From Corythucha ciliata (Eukaryota; Arthropoda; Insecta; Hemiptera; Tingidae), in NCBI GenBank assembly GCA_038030265.1, contig CM075943.1:9052001-9116000 (forward strand): DNA of 64,000 nucleotides, read 5' to 3'. This document shows positions 1 to 12,800 of the stretch, one piece after another. Within the stretch, counting starts at the first letter, position 1. Each line of letters begins with the position of its first letter. A model generated the notes under the pieces. It was not told where the DNA came from. It did no database searches and saw only the letters and a list, made by a program, of their open reading frames with translations. Position numbers and translations under genes: made by a program.

Positions 1-871
1 TCCTACGCCTTTCGTGAATACATTGTTTTCCACGACCAATAAGGAGCACGATAAAACCCTTCGGGCAAAATGTTGAAAGTCTTAAAATCACCTGTTTCCG
101 ACCAATCTATGCTCCGTGAGCTTCATTTCAGGCCATCAACCTTCTTTCCATTACCTTACCCAACTTTTTCAAGCCCCTCCGCCACGGTTGAAAATTTCGA
201 TGCCCTTATTCTAGATTTTCTATAAAAAAACTTACTATTTTGCCTCCAGAAAACTGTTAATTTATGCGTTAAACTTGATGTCCGGTAATTAGTAGGTAAA
301 AGCCTAATTTAAATGGACTAATACTGCATATAGGTGTACTGTACATCTTTACTTGTCTTGAAACATCATCCCAAAATTGAATTAATTTTGGAATCGTTGG
401 CGGGGGTGGGGGAATCATCGGCATTACCCCCCCCCCTAGGATTCAGACCGCCCCTGCTGGTAGTAGGCGGTGCACTTATCATACATGAGGCGTTTTTCAT
501 TGTCGATCTTCTCCGTCTGATCCGGGTCTCGTGAGAGTATGCTAAACGCGGTGGTGACGCCTAGTTACCAGAAGCATGTTATCCCATCACTTCAGGTCTG
601 CGCGGTGACCGCCGCGTCGGTACTCCCCGTAGAGGCGCGTAGTTTACGTTTAGCTCGAGTGCATTTGTCCATTCGGAGCCCGACAAAATCTGTTTATCAC
701 AAACAAATTTGTTGCCTTTGGGGGTTGTCCTTAAAGTGGTTTAACATCAGCTTCTTGCCACCTGCAAGACGCCCACTCTCCGAATGATTTTTCCCTCAGG
801 TTTTGCCGAACTCGTTTCACCGGTACTGCCTTACAGGGGACGCGGGATCTCCAACTCCAGCCACTCCGCGC
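1..871. other. No gene recognised
   Basis: Short open frames occur on both strands but show no domain, no codon-bias cue and no splice context. A run of ten C at about 427-436 is one of many G/C homopolymers in the window. Nothing else is supported here. Confidence 0.6.
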
Positions 872-2034
872 TCAGTGCAGCTTCACCCTCGTATTCAAAT
901 ATTCTTTGAAACAGAGGGTCCTGCACCTCGGCCAGCTTTCTAGGCCTATCGACAAGTGCTGAAGAGGTGCCTCCCACTTGCATCGAACAAGACCAAGACC
1001 ACGGTACAGCTGAGAAGCGTACAGCATTCCGTTATTTGTGTTCGCCGTCAACCCTAGCATCGCTTTCACATACCGCATCACCTGCCTGAGCTTTGTAAGG
1101 GGCGACGATTGTAGAGGGTATGTCAGTCAGGGCCGGAAACAGGTATTCATTAATGACATTGAGCTTTTGATCAGGTCTGAATAAGTTAAAAGACGATAGT
1201 TGGGCCAAGTTCGAATTAAGCTTACCGCAGGTTCGTTGGAGATGGAGCATCCTAGATATTTTATGACCTCTCTTTGTCACTTGATAATATTTCCGTTTTC
1301 GAGTGTGAGACTGGTGGACGTGAGCGTCCCATTGGCCAACACTATTGCTGAACTCTTGGCTGGATTCACGGGTAAACCGATCTCCTTGAAAATTCGCTGG
1401 GTAAAATCGATTATTCTCTCGGCCGCTTCCACGCTGCAGGCTGTCACAGCTTGATCATCAGCGAAGGCAGTGAGAATTATACCTGTCTCTTCGTTGCGGA
1501 GCCGATCGCTCAAATCTACGTCGCATACTTCTTGGTATAAGAAATCTATGGCGACATTGAAGAGAGTCGGCGATAGCGGGCCTCCTTGAGGAACTCCCCT
1601 CTTTAGTGGAATATCGTCCGTTTTCTTTGAGCCAATGATCACGCGCATGAAGCTACCGGTCAGAGGCGCCGAAATCAAGCGTGTGCGTGCCCGACGCTGT
1701 AGAATGCACCCATCACGTCTAGAAAGGCGATTGCTGCATTTTTTTTCTTGCTTTGGGCTTCTCTTACCACAGCGTCCATCAACCTTACGTCAACGTGGCA
1801 CCCGGGGACCCTCCTCCCCCTTACAAAGCCACGCTGACACCCGTGGAATCCCACCTGCCGGCGCAGCTCCTGGTCGAGAACCTTCTCGATGATACGCCGA
1901 ATTATTGTGTACACCGTGATAGGCCTCCACGATGACATTTTAGATGTCGCTAGATAAGACGGATGGGACGGGGAAAATCCGTTAGACTTGTAGAAACGTT
2001 TCTGTTTTACGGGCATGTCTCGAAAACAATCCAT
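872..2034 (-). pseudogene. R2-like non-LTR retrotransposon RT remnant
   Basis: Four minus-strand open segments (2034-1675, 1678-1277, 1280-1032, 1081-872) in different frames read in order like the reverse transcriptase and downstream part of an R2-group LINE. Visible motifs are SWRPITV, then AIAFLDVMGAF (motif A), RGVPQGGPLSPTLFN (motif B) and AFADDQAV (catalytic motif C). A downstream stretch contains FRPDQKLNVINEYLFP, which resembles the post-RT region of R2 proteins. No N-terminal zinc fingers and no C-terminal restriction-like endonuclease are seen, so the copy is truncated at both ends as well as frameshifted. The R2-group assignment rests on the PITV and RGVPQGGPLSP spacing. Another LINE clade is possible. 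Confidence 0.7.
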
Positions 2035-2470
2035 TCATCGAGCATCCATTGCTGTGTTGATCGAACCATCCCAAATAGGGTTGCCAGATAGCCGATCCTC
2101 TTCTCTTGGAGGTATACATACGGGTTTGTGGATGGGCGAGCGGAGTGTACTTATGTAAATATCGACACCCGATAGCGCCCAAAGGCGAAAAATATCTGCA
2201 CTATTTGAACACAAGAGTCTACCTGCATTGTTTGGACCAAAAAGAGGCCAACCTGAAAGCGGGTAGAGGTCCAAAATCGGCGAGGAAATTTCTCGAACAC
2301 CCCCCACAGAGCCTGGGAAAAATGCACAATGCCAAATTTAATTGAATCACGGGAAAATTTACACTATAAATGGGCATACAAACGCCCAGTTTTTGTTTGT
2401 AGAACATAAAGTTGAACAGAGCGCCCGCTTCCTTCAAACCGAAACCTTTTAGTTTAGTCTAGAATCAATC
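2035..2470. other. No gene recognised
   Basis: Unique-looking sequence between the LINE remnant and the inverted-repeat element. Short open frames have no recognisable content. Confidence 0.5.
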
Positions 2471-3253
2471 TGAATGGTCCGGGAGCCCACAGTATGAAAC
2501 ATCCGGGTCATTTGATCGTGCCTGGCACCTGCGCAGGATGTTTTCAATGGTCTAGGAGTTGACACTTCTGAGAACGCCAGAAATTTTCAGCGGGACACGG
2601 GCTCACAACAGAGCTAGCTGTTGGCAAACACACCTTTGTGCTGCTTGAAAACGGCTGAAAAGTGTAAAAATTTGTTGGAAATTGATAGGTTTCACTGAAA
2701 TTGAGACGTTTCACGGGAATTGAGACGCTTCACTGAAATTTGAGAAGTTTCACTGAAATTTGAAACGATCCACTAAAATTTGAGACGATTCACTGAAATT
2801 GAGACGTTTCACTGGAATTGAGACGTTTCACTGAAATTGAGACGATTCACTGAAATTAAAACGTTTCTGGTTCTTCGCAAACAATAAACTAGAAAACTAC
2901 CATCGACATCCAATTTCAAATGACTACTGATGAATGGCTACTAGTGAGCCTCGAAATTTAACATTTTCTCAAGCTCGCTGATGGCGATACCTACGGTCAA
3001 ATTGGATGGCGTTGTTGATTTTGCAACGTATTGGAAGTGGGAAACGACTTTTTACTCCCGCCAGTCGTTTTCAAAGCACCCAAAGGTGTGTTTGTCAACA
3101 GCTAGCTCTGCTGTGAGCCCCTGTCCCACGGAAAATGTCCGGCGATCTCAGAACAGTCATCTCCTAGACCGTAGAAAACGTCCTGCGCAGGGGCCAGACA
3201 CGATCAAAATGACCCGGATTTTTCACACGGTGGCTCCCTGGACTAGAACCATT
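2471..3253. mobile_element. Long-terminal-inverted-repeat element, copy 1
   Basis: The left arm (about 2471-2655) and right arm (about 3065-3253) are imperfect reverse complements over ~180 bp. Shared blocks include CTGCGCAGGA, GGTCTAGGAG, AGAGCTAGCTGTTG and AACACACCTTTG. The interior holds a ~20-bp tandem array (about 2690-2862) and no coding capacity. A second copy lies at about 47544-49725. Long arms with a repeat-filled centre suit a foldback-type or other non-autonomous DNA transposon. The superfamily is not determined and no target duplication was established. Confidence 0.7.
2690..2862 (+). repeat. 19-20-bp tandem repeat
   Basis: About eight or nine degenerate copies of a unit close to GAGACGTTTCACTGAAATT. 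The array sits between the two arms of the inverted-repeat element and is probably part of it. Confidence 0.85.
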
Positions 3254-3655
3254 CCAAAAAACGCTGCAAATTTCACACATGGGTTTATTATTCATGCATG
3301 AATGAGCAAGCTGATCCGGCTTGAAATTACATGAAAATCGACACCTATGATTTCAAAACCTTTGAAACCCCCATTTTGGCCAATATTGATCAAGCTGATC
3401 AAATGTCAGGAATGAGTTTTTTCGAGCAAGATATTGCCCGGATGGCGGACGGACATTCCAGAAATCGTATCTACGCGTATCACGGAGCTTCACCATTTTG
3501 CTGTGGAACGTTTTTTATTTTTATTTTACTAATAAATATTAAGATTTTCGTCTTTTTGTGTAGTACTGTCGATACAATGGACCAGTTTTTTGTTTCGAAA
3601 CTCCCCCCCCCCCACCTCATGCAGGACCGATTCCTGTGAGCGCCACTGCCATTCA
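3254..3655. other. No gene recognised
   Basis: AT-rich sequence with a run of about eleven C near 3603-3613. No domain or RNA gene is visible. Confidence 0.5.
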
Positions 3656-3960
3656 AAGCTAGAAAGGAGAAAACGCCAATTTGCGATTTATGTAGGGAAC
3701 TTAGTAGCTAAAAATGAGTAAAAGTGTTAATTCACGGCCAAAATTGAGAAAAAACGCTGATTCGTTACTAAAAATAAATGGTACATCGCACATTTGCTGC
3801 TGAAAGGGAGAAAAATCGCTAATTCACCGTTACAACGGAGAAAAAAAATGCTAATGCGCTGATAAAATGGGGGGGGGGCGATAAGTCATGGATAAATGTG
3901 AAAAAGTCGCTAAATCGTTGCTGAATTTAGTCGTCGGGAATTTTTTGTAGTTTGAACCTT
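3656..3960 (-). repeat. Family-1 degenerate minisatellite (~30 bp)
   Basis: Repeated units of the form GCTAATTCGCGGCTAAAATT plus GAGAAAAA, with many substitutions. This is the reverse orientation of the family seen at 16390-18050, 48290-49500 and 63340-63720. No coding capacity. Confidence 0.75.
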
Positions 3961-5009
3961 TTCCCGTTGAAATTTGGCATTGCAAAGCTGCCTCCTGATC
4001 TATCAAGAGAGACAAAATGATTCCAAGATTTTTTTAGGTAGGGATTTTATTTGGTCACTTCCCAAAACGATATTTTTTGACCCGGAGATATTCTCGCCCC
4101 GGGCCGGAGATCGAGTCCCAGGCCCTGAGACTCCGGGCAGAAACCCCGAGATCGGGCAGCCCTATTCCTTACGCCTGATTCGGTTGAGAAGTACTGCCAA
4201 AATTGGCGGGTGAAAATTACCAATATTCACTATATTTAAAAATCCCTTCTGGTGCGGACAACTCTGGACAAGGAAACAAATCGGAAAGACGACTCATCTT
4301 TTCCACCCCTGTGTGACCGAGTTAGACGCGCGATTCGCAGAGCTCAGAGCCGCGAAAAATGCGCGATTTCTCGGCAAACGGTGCAGAACAACGATGGAGG
4401 GCGAGCCGGGCAAAAGAGGAGGGGTTTAGGGCCCGTACTTTGAGGTTCACTAGAATTTGCACTCGCAATAGGAACATCTTGTATTTCGAAGGGCGACTCA
4501 TTAACGACTGTGTAAGAGATAGGGGGGGGGGCGGAGGAGCGATAAATCTTAACCCAGAGCGATATGAAGGGCCAAAGATTCCTTTTTGATTTTGAGAGGA
4601 GATAATTAATATTTATTTAATTTTGAAGGGGGTATGACGGGAGGGGGAAACTCCTACAGACACGTCTCCAACACCTTCTTTATCGTAAGTAATCCAGATC
4701 CCCTCCCCCCTAAGTAATAAGTAGAGATAGTGGGGAAACAGGATTTCCTTTCGCGGATAATGATCCTTCTAATTGTAAGAAGTGTAAGGCGCAGGAAGGA
4801 ATGTGAAGAGTCATGCTACAGAAATTCAAGTAGGAACTCCGCAAACGGTCATTCCAACGTTCCACATGATACGATCAGACCTATTTCATCTACTCTGCTG
4901 ACCTGGCCCTAACTTTGCTACAACCGGGAAAGTCAAGCAGATCTCCATGAAAAAATAAACAATCAAGAAGGGCAAAGAATATTCCAACGAAAGATGAGGC
5001 GAACTTACT
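3961..5009. other. 3' flank of the CD36 gene
   Basis: No coding region is recognised. On the minus strand the sequence just downstream of the CD36 stop offers a splice-donor-like GTAAGT, so a 3'-UTR intron is possible. A minus-strand AATAAA lies at 4612-4617, but I cannot assign it as the poly(A) signal. Confidence 0.4.
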
Positions 5010-6852
5010 TTACGATCTGCTGGACACACTGCTCTCGGCTCCTGATCTCGGCGAGAATAACGAGTAGCGAACGCTTCTTTTGAAGAACCGTTTTCTCAAC
5101 AAAACAACGGCATATATTATGGCGACTAGTCCAGCGCATCCGAAACCCACCAGAACCGGTCTGACGACTGATGAAACGACCTCTACGGGTTCTAACTCAA
5201 GAGCGAGCTGTGGCGTCAGTTTTGCTCGCTGATCGAACCATAGGACTGGAATATAGGCATTAGGAAGACCGTCGAAGAAACTGGAAAATAAACGGAACAA
5301 ATCAGCATTGCACAAAGTGGAAACTAACAAGAGATAAGCTTTTACCTTAGGTTAGGAATGGGCTCCGTTCGTATGTTTATTTGCATACGAGCATGAACCT
5401 CCAAAGGAACACTTGTGGTCTTTGAGAGAGAGAGAGAGAGAGAAAAAACAGAAAATGAATAAAACAATAAAAAATTCAACTAACAATAAGAAATTTACTT
5501 TCTCTAACGTCAGATAAAGTTCATGTTTCTCCTTCTGTGGATTCATTCCACTGACTCGGGCTCGATAACTTGGATCGGCCAGGTAAAAATGAGGATAGGA
5601 AATGTAAGCGGGAGCACCGTAACGACACGATGACACATCACGTGATCCAACGGGGGCACACGGCTTGGTTACGCAAAAACATGATTCATCTTTAGACAAT
5701 TGACCGTTGTCAAATGCGTTGCCAACGTGTCGGTAACCGTGAAGCCCTAGAACCTGTTCGACGTTACTGTATGATAGGGTTAATGTGCTGAAAAAAGAAT
5801 TTAAAAAAATTAATAATAATATTAACGCTATAGAATAGAGAAATAATTTCAATTTGAGCTTTGCTAGATCAAAATTATGAAGAACTCAGCTCAAAAACAC
5901 AATGCCTTACCCACATATATCAGGAGCGAAAATCTCAATCTCGTCCCTCGTTGCCGCGTCAATGGGCCACAATTCCCCCGTCGATCCTTCAATAACGCCG
6001 CATTGGCCTGAATATGAAGGCGACTGAGCTTTGTAATTCCATCGAACAATATCACCAAGTTCACTTAGTGAGGAAGCGCCGGTGTTCATGGTAAAAACAC
6101 CGTCATACGAGGCCGAATTATTTCGCTATGATCAAAACACTTTGTAATATCAAATATCCAACAAAACCACCAAGAAAAAAATTGTATACCTGATAAAACC
6201 AACCAAATTTATCAAAAGGAATTTTAATTTTAATAAATTTTTGTAGTTCTTTGATCAAGTCCAAGAACTTATCGTCGTATCCATCAAAAAGTAACTCTTT
6301 AACAGACTTTCTGACGAATAGTGAAGCCTCGAATTTTTTGATGATCGGATTAATTAAATGATAAATAAATTGCGATGGTACAGTCTTCTTGATTAATTGC
6401 CCTATAGTCTGAAAAAAAGAAAGAAATCAAGCCTTGTTGTATCTTTTTCACGACCCACAATTTCCGGGGTCTTACCATGGCTATCACATTTACGGAAGTA
6501 ATTTGGTCCGACAGGGAACCATTTGACAGTTCAGGAACAAACACGTACTTTCGAACCTGTCTGAAGGTAACAGTGTCATTTGGATTCCACTTCAAATTGA
6601 CTTTAGTGTGATGCTCACTGGAAATGAATAAACAACATTGGTAATCGTACTCTATTGTATAATAATGCGAAAAAAAGGGCACAAAAAAACTCACGTAAAA
6701 ATGTAAGGCCCCACTTCAACGAAATTAGGAATGGCTCCTTTCAGCGATTCTTCAGGATTCGTCCAGTTAAACATATGAATCTCCAAGAACATAGGAATAG
6801 GGGTTTCCTTCCACAGGCTAAAGCTTTTCGACGAATTGGTTACGATCATTTC
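5010..6852 (-). CDS. CD36 exons 3-9
   Basis: Seven closely packed exons encode residues 53-507. Intron sizes are 77, 67, 64, 123, 79 and 65 nt, compact and typical of insects. Exon 3 begins after TTTTGTAG and encodes the first ectodomain strand with an NSS and an NWT sequon. Exons 4-6 carry the central ectodomain. Exon 7 holds four of the six conserved cysteines and the PHFYLADPSYR signature. Exon 9 encodes LPNAYIPVLWF, the second membrane segment and the tail ending SSVSSRS before TAA. Confidence 0.95.
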
Positions 6853-9800
6853 CTACAAAAGGTGAAACATCAAGTCAATTATCAATAGAACTTCACAATA
6901 AGAAACTTTTAAAAGTTGGTAACTTGGTGATAAGATTGAAAGGGCTTTTGGAGGTGAATTCAGTGGCAAGCGAAAAGCACAGTCGAGCATTTCCTCGAGA
7001 AAATTCGGTTTAGGCCGAGGAAGCTGTCGTTCCAATTCGCCGACGCGTGAACAAACAGGTAATCTAGGGGTCAATTATTGTCGCGTGACCAATAATGCGT
7101 TTATTACTCGCCAAAATCAAGTTTGACGAGGAATGAGCTTCTACAAAAGAAACTTTGATCGTATACGATCTCGAATCGTCGCGTTTCATCATGATCTTTC
7201 TAGAACTATAACCGGGATACCAATTGGCGCATCAACGGGCGACAAGTAACACCCATTTTAACCTGGTTGATAAAAGCCCCATACCTTCCATATCAACCCC
7301 CAAGGATAAAAGCAAGGCTCCAAAAATTCTTTCAACATCTGATATTCTTTCATTCTTTCCATCACTAATCAATCAATAGCTTCCTATACCCTTCGTTTCT
7401 CCAAGAGAACTACAGAAATACATCCGGCAAGCAAAACATAAAAAAAGCCCTGGCCCGGATGAAATACCCCTTCAATAATAAAAGGCCTTCCAAAAAAAGG
7501 AGGCATGAAACTGCTTAACATTTTCAACAGCTGCTTACGATTCTGGTACTTTCCAAAAGCCTGGAAAACAGCGGAAATTATCGTCATTCCTAAGCCGGGA
7601 AAAGACAAATCTAATTTAGCTAACTATCGCCCAATTAGCCTATTATCTTGCATCGGGAAGCTTTACGAAAAATGCCTAAAGACACGCATAATACCCTTCT
7701 ACAAAAAAATAGTCCCCGACTACCAATTTGGCTTCACAGAACTCCACTCGACGGTACACCAGGTATATAGACTTGCAAACCACATTATTAAAGGGTTCGA
7801 AAGAAAAGAGCACACAGTATGCGCCCTACTAGATTTAAAACAAGCATTCGACAACGTGTGGCACACAGGTCTTTTATGCAAACTAAAACGAGAAGGCGTC
7901 CCAAAATACCTTCTAGGATGCATAACATCCTTCTTAGACAGTAGAGCCTTCTACGTCCGAATAAACAACAGCAAATCTGCATTAAGAGAAATGTTATCCA
8001 GAACGCCACAAGGATCCGTTCTCTCGCCTATCCTCTTCAACATCTACGTGAGCGACATTCCCTCCTCCGCAAACGTCGACCTTGCCTGCTACGCCGATGA
8101 CACAGCTGCGTTCTCCACAAATTCTAACCTCACTGATGCTAGGAATGACGTACAAACTCAAATAGAAGAGATGAGCCACTACTTCAAAAACTTGAAAATT
8201 CCCATCAGCGTGGGAAAATGTGAGGCCAAAATATTTACTTTACGCCGCCATGCCGACCCAAAACCATTGAGCGTTAACGGAAACCGTATCCCGTGGAACC
8301 CGACCGACCAAAGTATAAAATACCTCGGAGTCCACCTCGACCGTCGTCTAACGTGGAAGCACCACATAAACAAAAAGCTTAGTGACGGATATGCACGCCA
8401 AGCGCTCCTTCGGCCCATCCTACACAGGAAATCGAGTCTCAGACCGGAAATCGGCACCCTTCTGTATAAATCTATATTAAGGCCACTAGTCTTATATGGA
8501 AGTGAAATATGGGGAGCGGCCTCTCCTACAAAAATCAAACGGCTACAGGCATTTCAAAATAAAATATTAAGAATATGCGTTAATCCCCCATGGTTCATAA
8601 GAAACTCCCAACTCCATCGAGAATTAAAAGTCATAACAATAGCCGAACAAATCGAAACGAAGTTTCGGCGTTTTTACACCAACCTACCCAGCGTTAATGG
8701 TGCGGTTCACTTTTCCCTCGGTGAAAAAATTGCAGAACGACTGAAGCCTCGAACTTTGCAAGATAAACTAAGCCTGTGATATCAAAGTGCTGTGATGTGA
8801 TACCTCTTCTTTAAATTCTACGCCATAAGAATTTTGTCCATTCTTCCAGTTAAAACTGAACATTAACTTGACATAAAAACGTCATGTATAACAAATGTGT
8901 AATTGTTGAGCTGATGATTCTAATCAATCAAACGAAAACGCCTGATTTCAAAATTGACTTTTCTCTAAAAAGCAATGCTCCTATCGTAAAACAAAAACCC
9001 TATCGTCTGACGAGGCAGAAGTACTCGTGGGCTCAACAAAAGGTACAAGAATTGTTAGAAAAAAGAATCATTAGGCCCTCAACTTCCGAGTACGCTTCTC
9101 CATGCGTAATTGTGCCGAAGGAAAATGGCAGTTGGCGTTTATACCAGGATTATCGGGAAATCAACAAGCATACCGAATTAGATCCTTTTCCCTTTCCTAT
9201 TATTGACGACATTATTTGCAATTTCGGTGGTTGTCACTATTTTTCAAAACTTGATTTGAAAGACGGTTTCTTGCAACTCCAGTTATCCGAACATACTAAA
9301 AAATTCACTGCTTTTGTACTTCCTTTCGGCCATTTTGAGTTCAACCGGCTTCCCTTCGGCTGGAAGAATTCCCCATCGAAATTTCAGCGAGCCATGACTC
9401 ATGTTCTAGGTGACCTACTCAACGATCCATTGATACGCGTGTACATCGATGACATCCTAATCGGAGGCCACTCTAAGGATGAATGTGGGGAAAGGACATA
9501 CCTCGTCCTACAAAAGTTGGCCGAGGCCAATTTAGCAGTCAACATCGATAAAAGTGCGATCGGCGAGAATCGGGTTACATTTCTTGGCAGAGTTATTGAT
9601 GGAAATACAAAAACAACGAAACAGGAGTCAATAGATAAAGTAAGAAACATGCAAAGACCACACGACCTTCACACCTTGCGAGTTTTCACTGGTTTGACAG
9701 GTCATTTTCGATCTTTTATCCCTAATTATGCTAAGATTATTCGGCCTCTGGACAGATTAAAAGCAAAAGAGGTGAAATTCGTTTGGACAGAAGAAGCAGA

Positions 9801-12800
9801 AGAGGGTTTTCAACTGTTGGTTCGGAGCATTTCGTCGAACCCCATCCTTCAGTTACCCGATTGGAAACTGCCATTTGAATTGTGTACAGACTCTTCGCAT
9901 TACGGTTGTGGAGGTATCCTTTATCAGCGCGATATTTCCCAAAAGAAAAACTGCCAGCTTCGAGTAATAGGATACTACTCGTACACCTTCTCGAAGCCTG
10001 AAATCAATTATTCAGTTACTGACAAGGAGGCTCTAGCTGTTATAAAAGCCCTAAAATACTTTCGAAGCTATATCGGGAATAGGCTATGCACAATTCATAC
10101 CGATCACCAGGCTTTAAGCTACCTTTTGACCCTAAAGGAGCCAAAAGGTCGTCTTGCAAGGTGGCAAGTATTTCTAATGGGTTATGATTTAAAAATTAAC
10201 CACAGAAAGGGTAGCGACCTCGAGGATGCTGACGCCCTATCTCGGCTCTGTGTTGGCCGTTTAGAAGCAAATATTACTGAATCAACTACTCAACGAATTC
10301 ACGGAAGAATTCAAATAAAACCAGAATTGATTCCAGCTGTCCTTCGGAGCTACCACGATGACCCAGAATCAGGTGGACATGACGGTTTCCTCAGGACATA
10401 CTTAAAACTGAGGCAAAGGTTTTACTGGCCAAAAATGAAAGATGACATATCCAAGTACGTGAAAACATGCTCTGACTGCCAGTTTATGAAGTTTAAATTC
10501 AAGCCGAAGCCAGATGTAATGGTTGTGCCTACGCTGGCACAGCCTTTTTCTACAATTCACGTAGATTTCGCGGAATTGAGCAAAGGAAGTGAAGGCCAAA
10601 AAGGATCGAGGTCATTCTTGGTGATAGTGGATGAGTTTTCCAAATACAAATTCGCTAAGGCAATGAAGCCGAGCTCACGAGTAGTCGTTGGCTGTTTAAA
10701 AAAATTTCCCACACATTGAAAAGGTGAAGAAAGTAGTCAGCGACAACGGTCCTCAATTTACGTCTTCTGCAATGTCTACCTTTCTTAAAAAGAATGACAT
10801 ACAACTGGTCACTTCTTCCACTTATCACCCGGCAGAAAGGAAAATTAGAGACTTGAAGCAGTACATTTCTTTTTATCCTAACATGAAAGGAGGATGGAAG
10901 GTGTGCTTAGAATCTGCTGTGAAACACATCACATCACACAGGTCTCATTCGGCGGCTATTGAGTGTTCACCTCACTACAAGGCATTTGGAAAGACAAACT
11001 TGTTTCCAGAGGACCTAAAATTTAGAGTCAGCGACGAAATGATCAAGGAGAGTCCCTTTACAAAAGAAGAGCAACAACGCTACTATTCTAGGATGAAGAA
11101 GAACTTTGATTCTAGGCATCCTAAAACCATCCCGAGAATAGTAGTTGGAAGCGAGATTCTGGTTCAATGCACGAAAGCCGTTCATAAAAGGTCCATTTGT
11201 AGTAAAACGGGTAATAAAAACGGATGATTACCCGAAAGCAATTATTTACGAAGACAACGGGCAAAATAGAACTGCTTCAATAAAGAACGTTCTTCTATAC
11301 CACAGTAGACCTTCAAGTCCGGGGGAAGATGTAACACCTCAAAATATAAATACATGCAGTTCCCTCCAAACTCTCCCCCCTTCATATGTTAAAAAAATAA
11401 TTAAATGATTATTCTTTGGTTCTCGCTTGAAGAAATATTTTCTATTCACTACATCGCGCGCCTCTCCTTGTTACCGCAGTTCAACCTCGAACATTACCAG
11501 CAGGTAATTTCAATAGAAAAAAAGGTTACTCGTTTTTAACTGAACACGTGAAAGATGAATCTGAAAACGTAAGCACGTAGCTCTTTCGAGTAAGTAAAAA
11601 CGTTAAACGACAGCAATGAGTCTTTTTGATACACGCGACGAAACGAGAATCACACGCATATTTAAAAAAGTGGAAAATAATGGGTATTTTATTTTTCAAA
11701 GTCCCCGTCCCTGGGCAAAATGGGTCAGTGTCAAACTTCACAGCATTCCCACCAAAACTAATGTAATTAGTAATAATTAGATTATTACCCAAACGAAAAT
11801 TACTAAGAAACGTTCCATCATCCAGGAAACATTTAGCGGATAGAGGGGAAAGATAATTGAGTGTACCGAAGTGGACGGAAAATATTGTGCCGACCACTCT
11901 TGTTCTCTGCATGTCACACGCTTACCTAACACACTCACATTACAATTATCGCAGACTTGAGGATAATAGCCTATAGAATAAAAGTTTTAGGGTTTAAAAT
12001 TAGGAGTTCGTTTTAGAAAAAGAGAGAGAGAAAAGTAGCACTTTGTTATTCAGTCAAGCGAAACTCGTGAGGCGTGCTAACCTCTCTAATACACGGGCTG
12101 AACTTTTTTCAAGACCTCAGAAAAACTTCTAGTTTAATTATTGGACAGTAATTTGTGTTTTAGGGACTGAATTATAGAATTCGGATTATCGTGTTCTACG
12201 GCGTCAGCACATCGAGAGTTATTTCGCTACGAAATGCCACGATAAAGCTGGGCAACCAAGAAATTGACCCAAGTTAAAAGGATGACCTATTTCACTCATG
12301 ATGACACTTGATTGAACGTAAATGCTACAAATCTAGCTCGTTATTATTCCTAAACCTCGTGATTTAATTTAAGAATAATGCACTGCTGTATAGGAAGATG
12401 GAAAAAACACTCTCCTTACGCGGCCCAACGTAGTTAGAGTGTCAGTGATGGTGGGCGCGGGGGGAGATTAATACGATAACAATTAACTTTTCAACGTCAA
12501 TGAATTATTCTGTCACGATAAAAGTAATCCCACTTTCCAAGTATGACATTTTGATTTTTTTTTCTTCGCAGATTTTCGGGTTCGATTTTTTCATATTGAC
12601 ATTGAGATTTCGTAATCGCCTTTCCACGGATTTCTCAGCTAATAATGCTCACAAATGTGTACATAGTGGTTTTCAACTTTGATATTTCCGTTATAAACAT
12701 ATACGCATTATACTGGTCCGGAGCATAATTTACTAATTGGCTAATGGTTTGATTTTATTCTTCAAAATTAGAACTATATTTTGATGAGAATTCCAGTTTG

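Noticed and set aside
5352..5852. A single continuous minus-strand frame in CD36 with a hydrophobic start
   Set aside because: The N-terminal hydrophobic part and the segment after LTLEK are intron translations. Splice sites and family landmarks define exons 7 and 8 within it.
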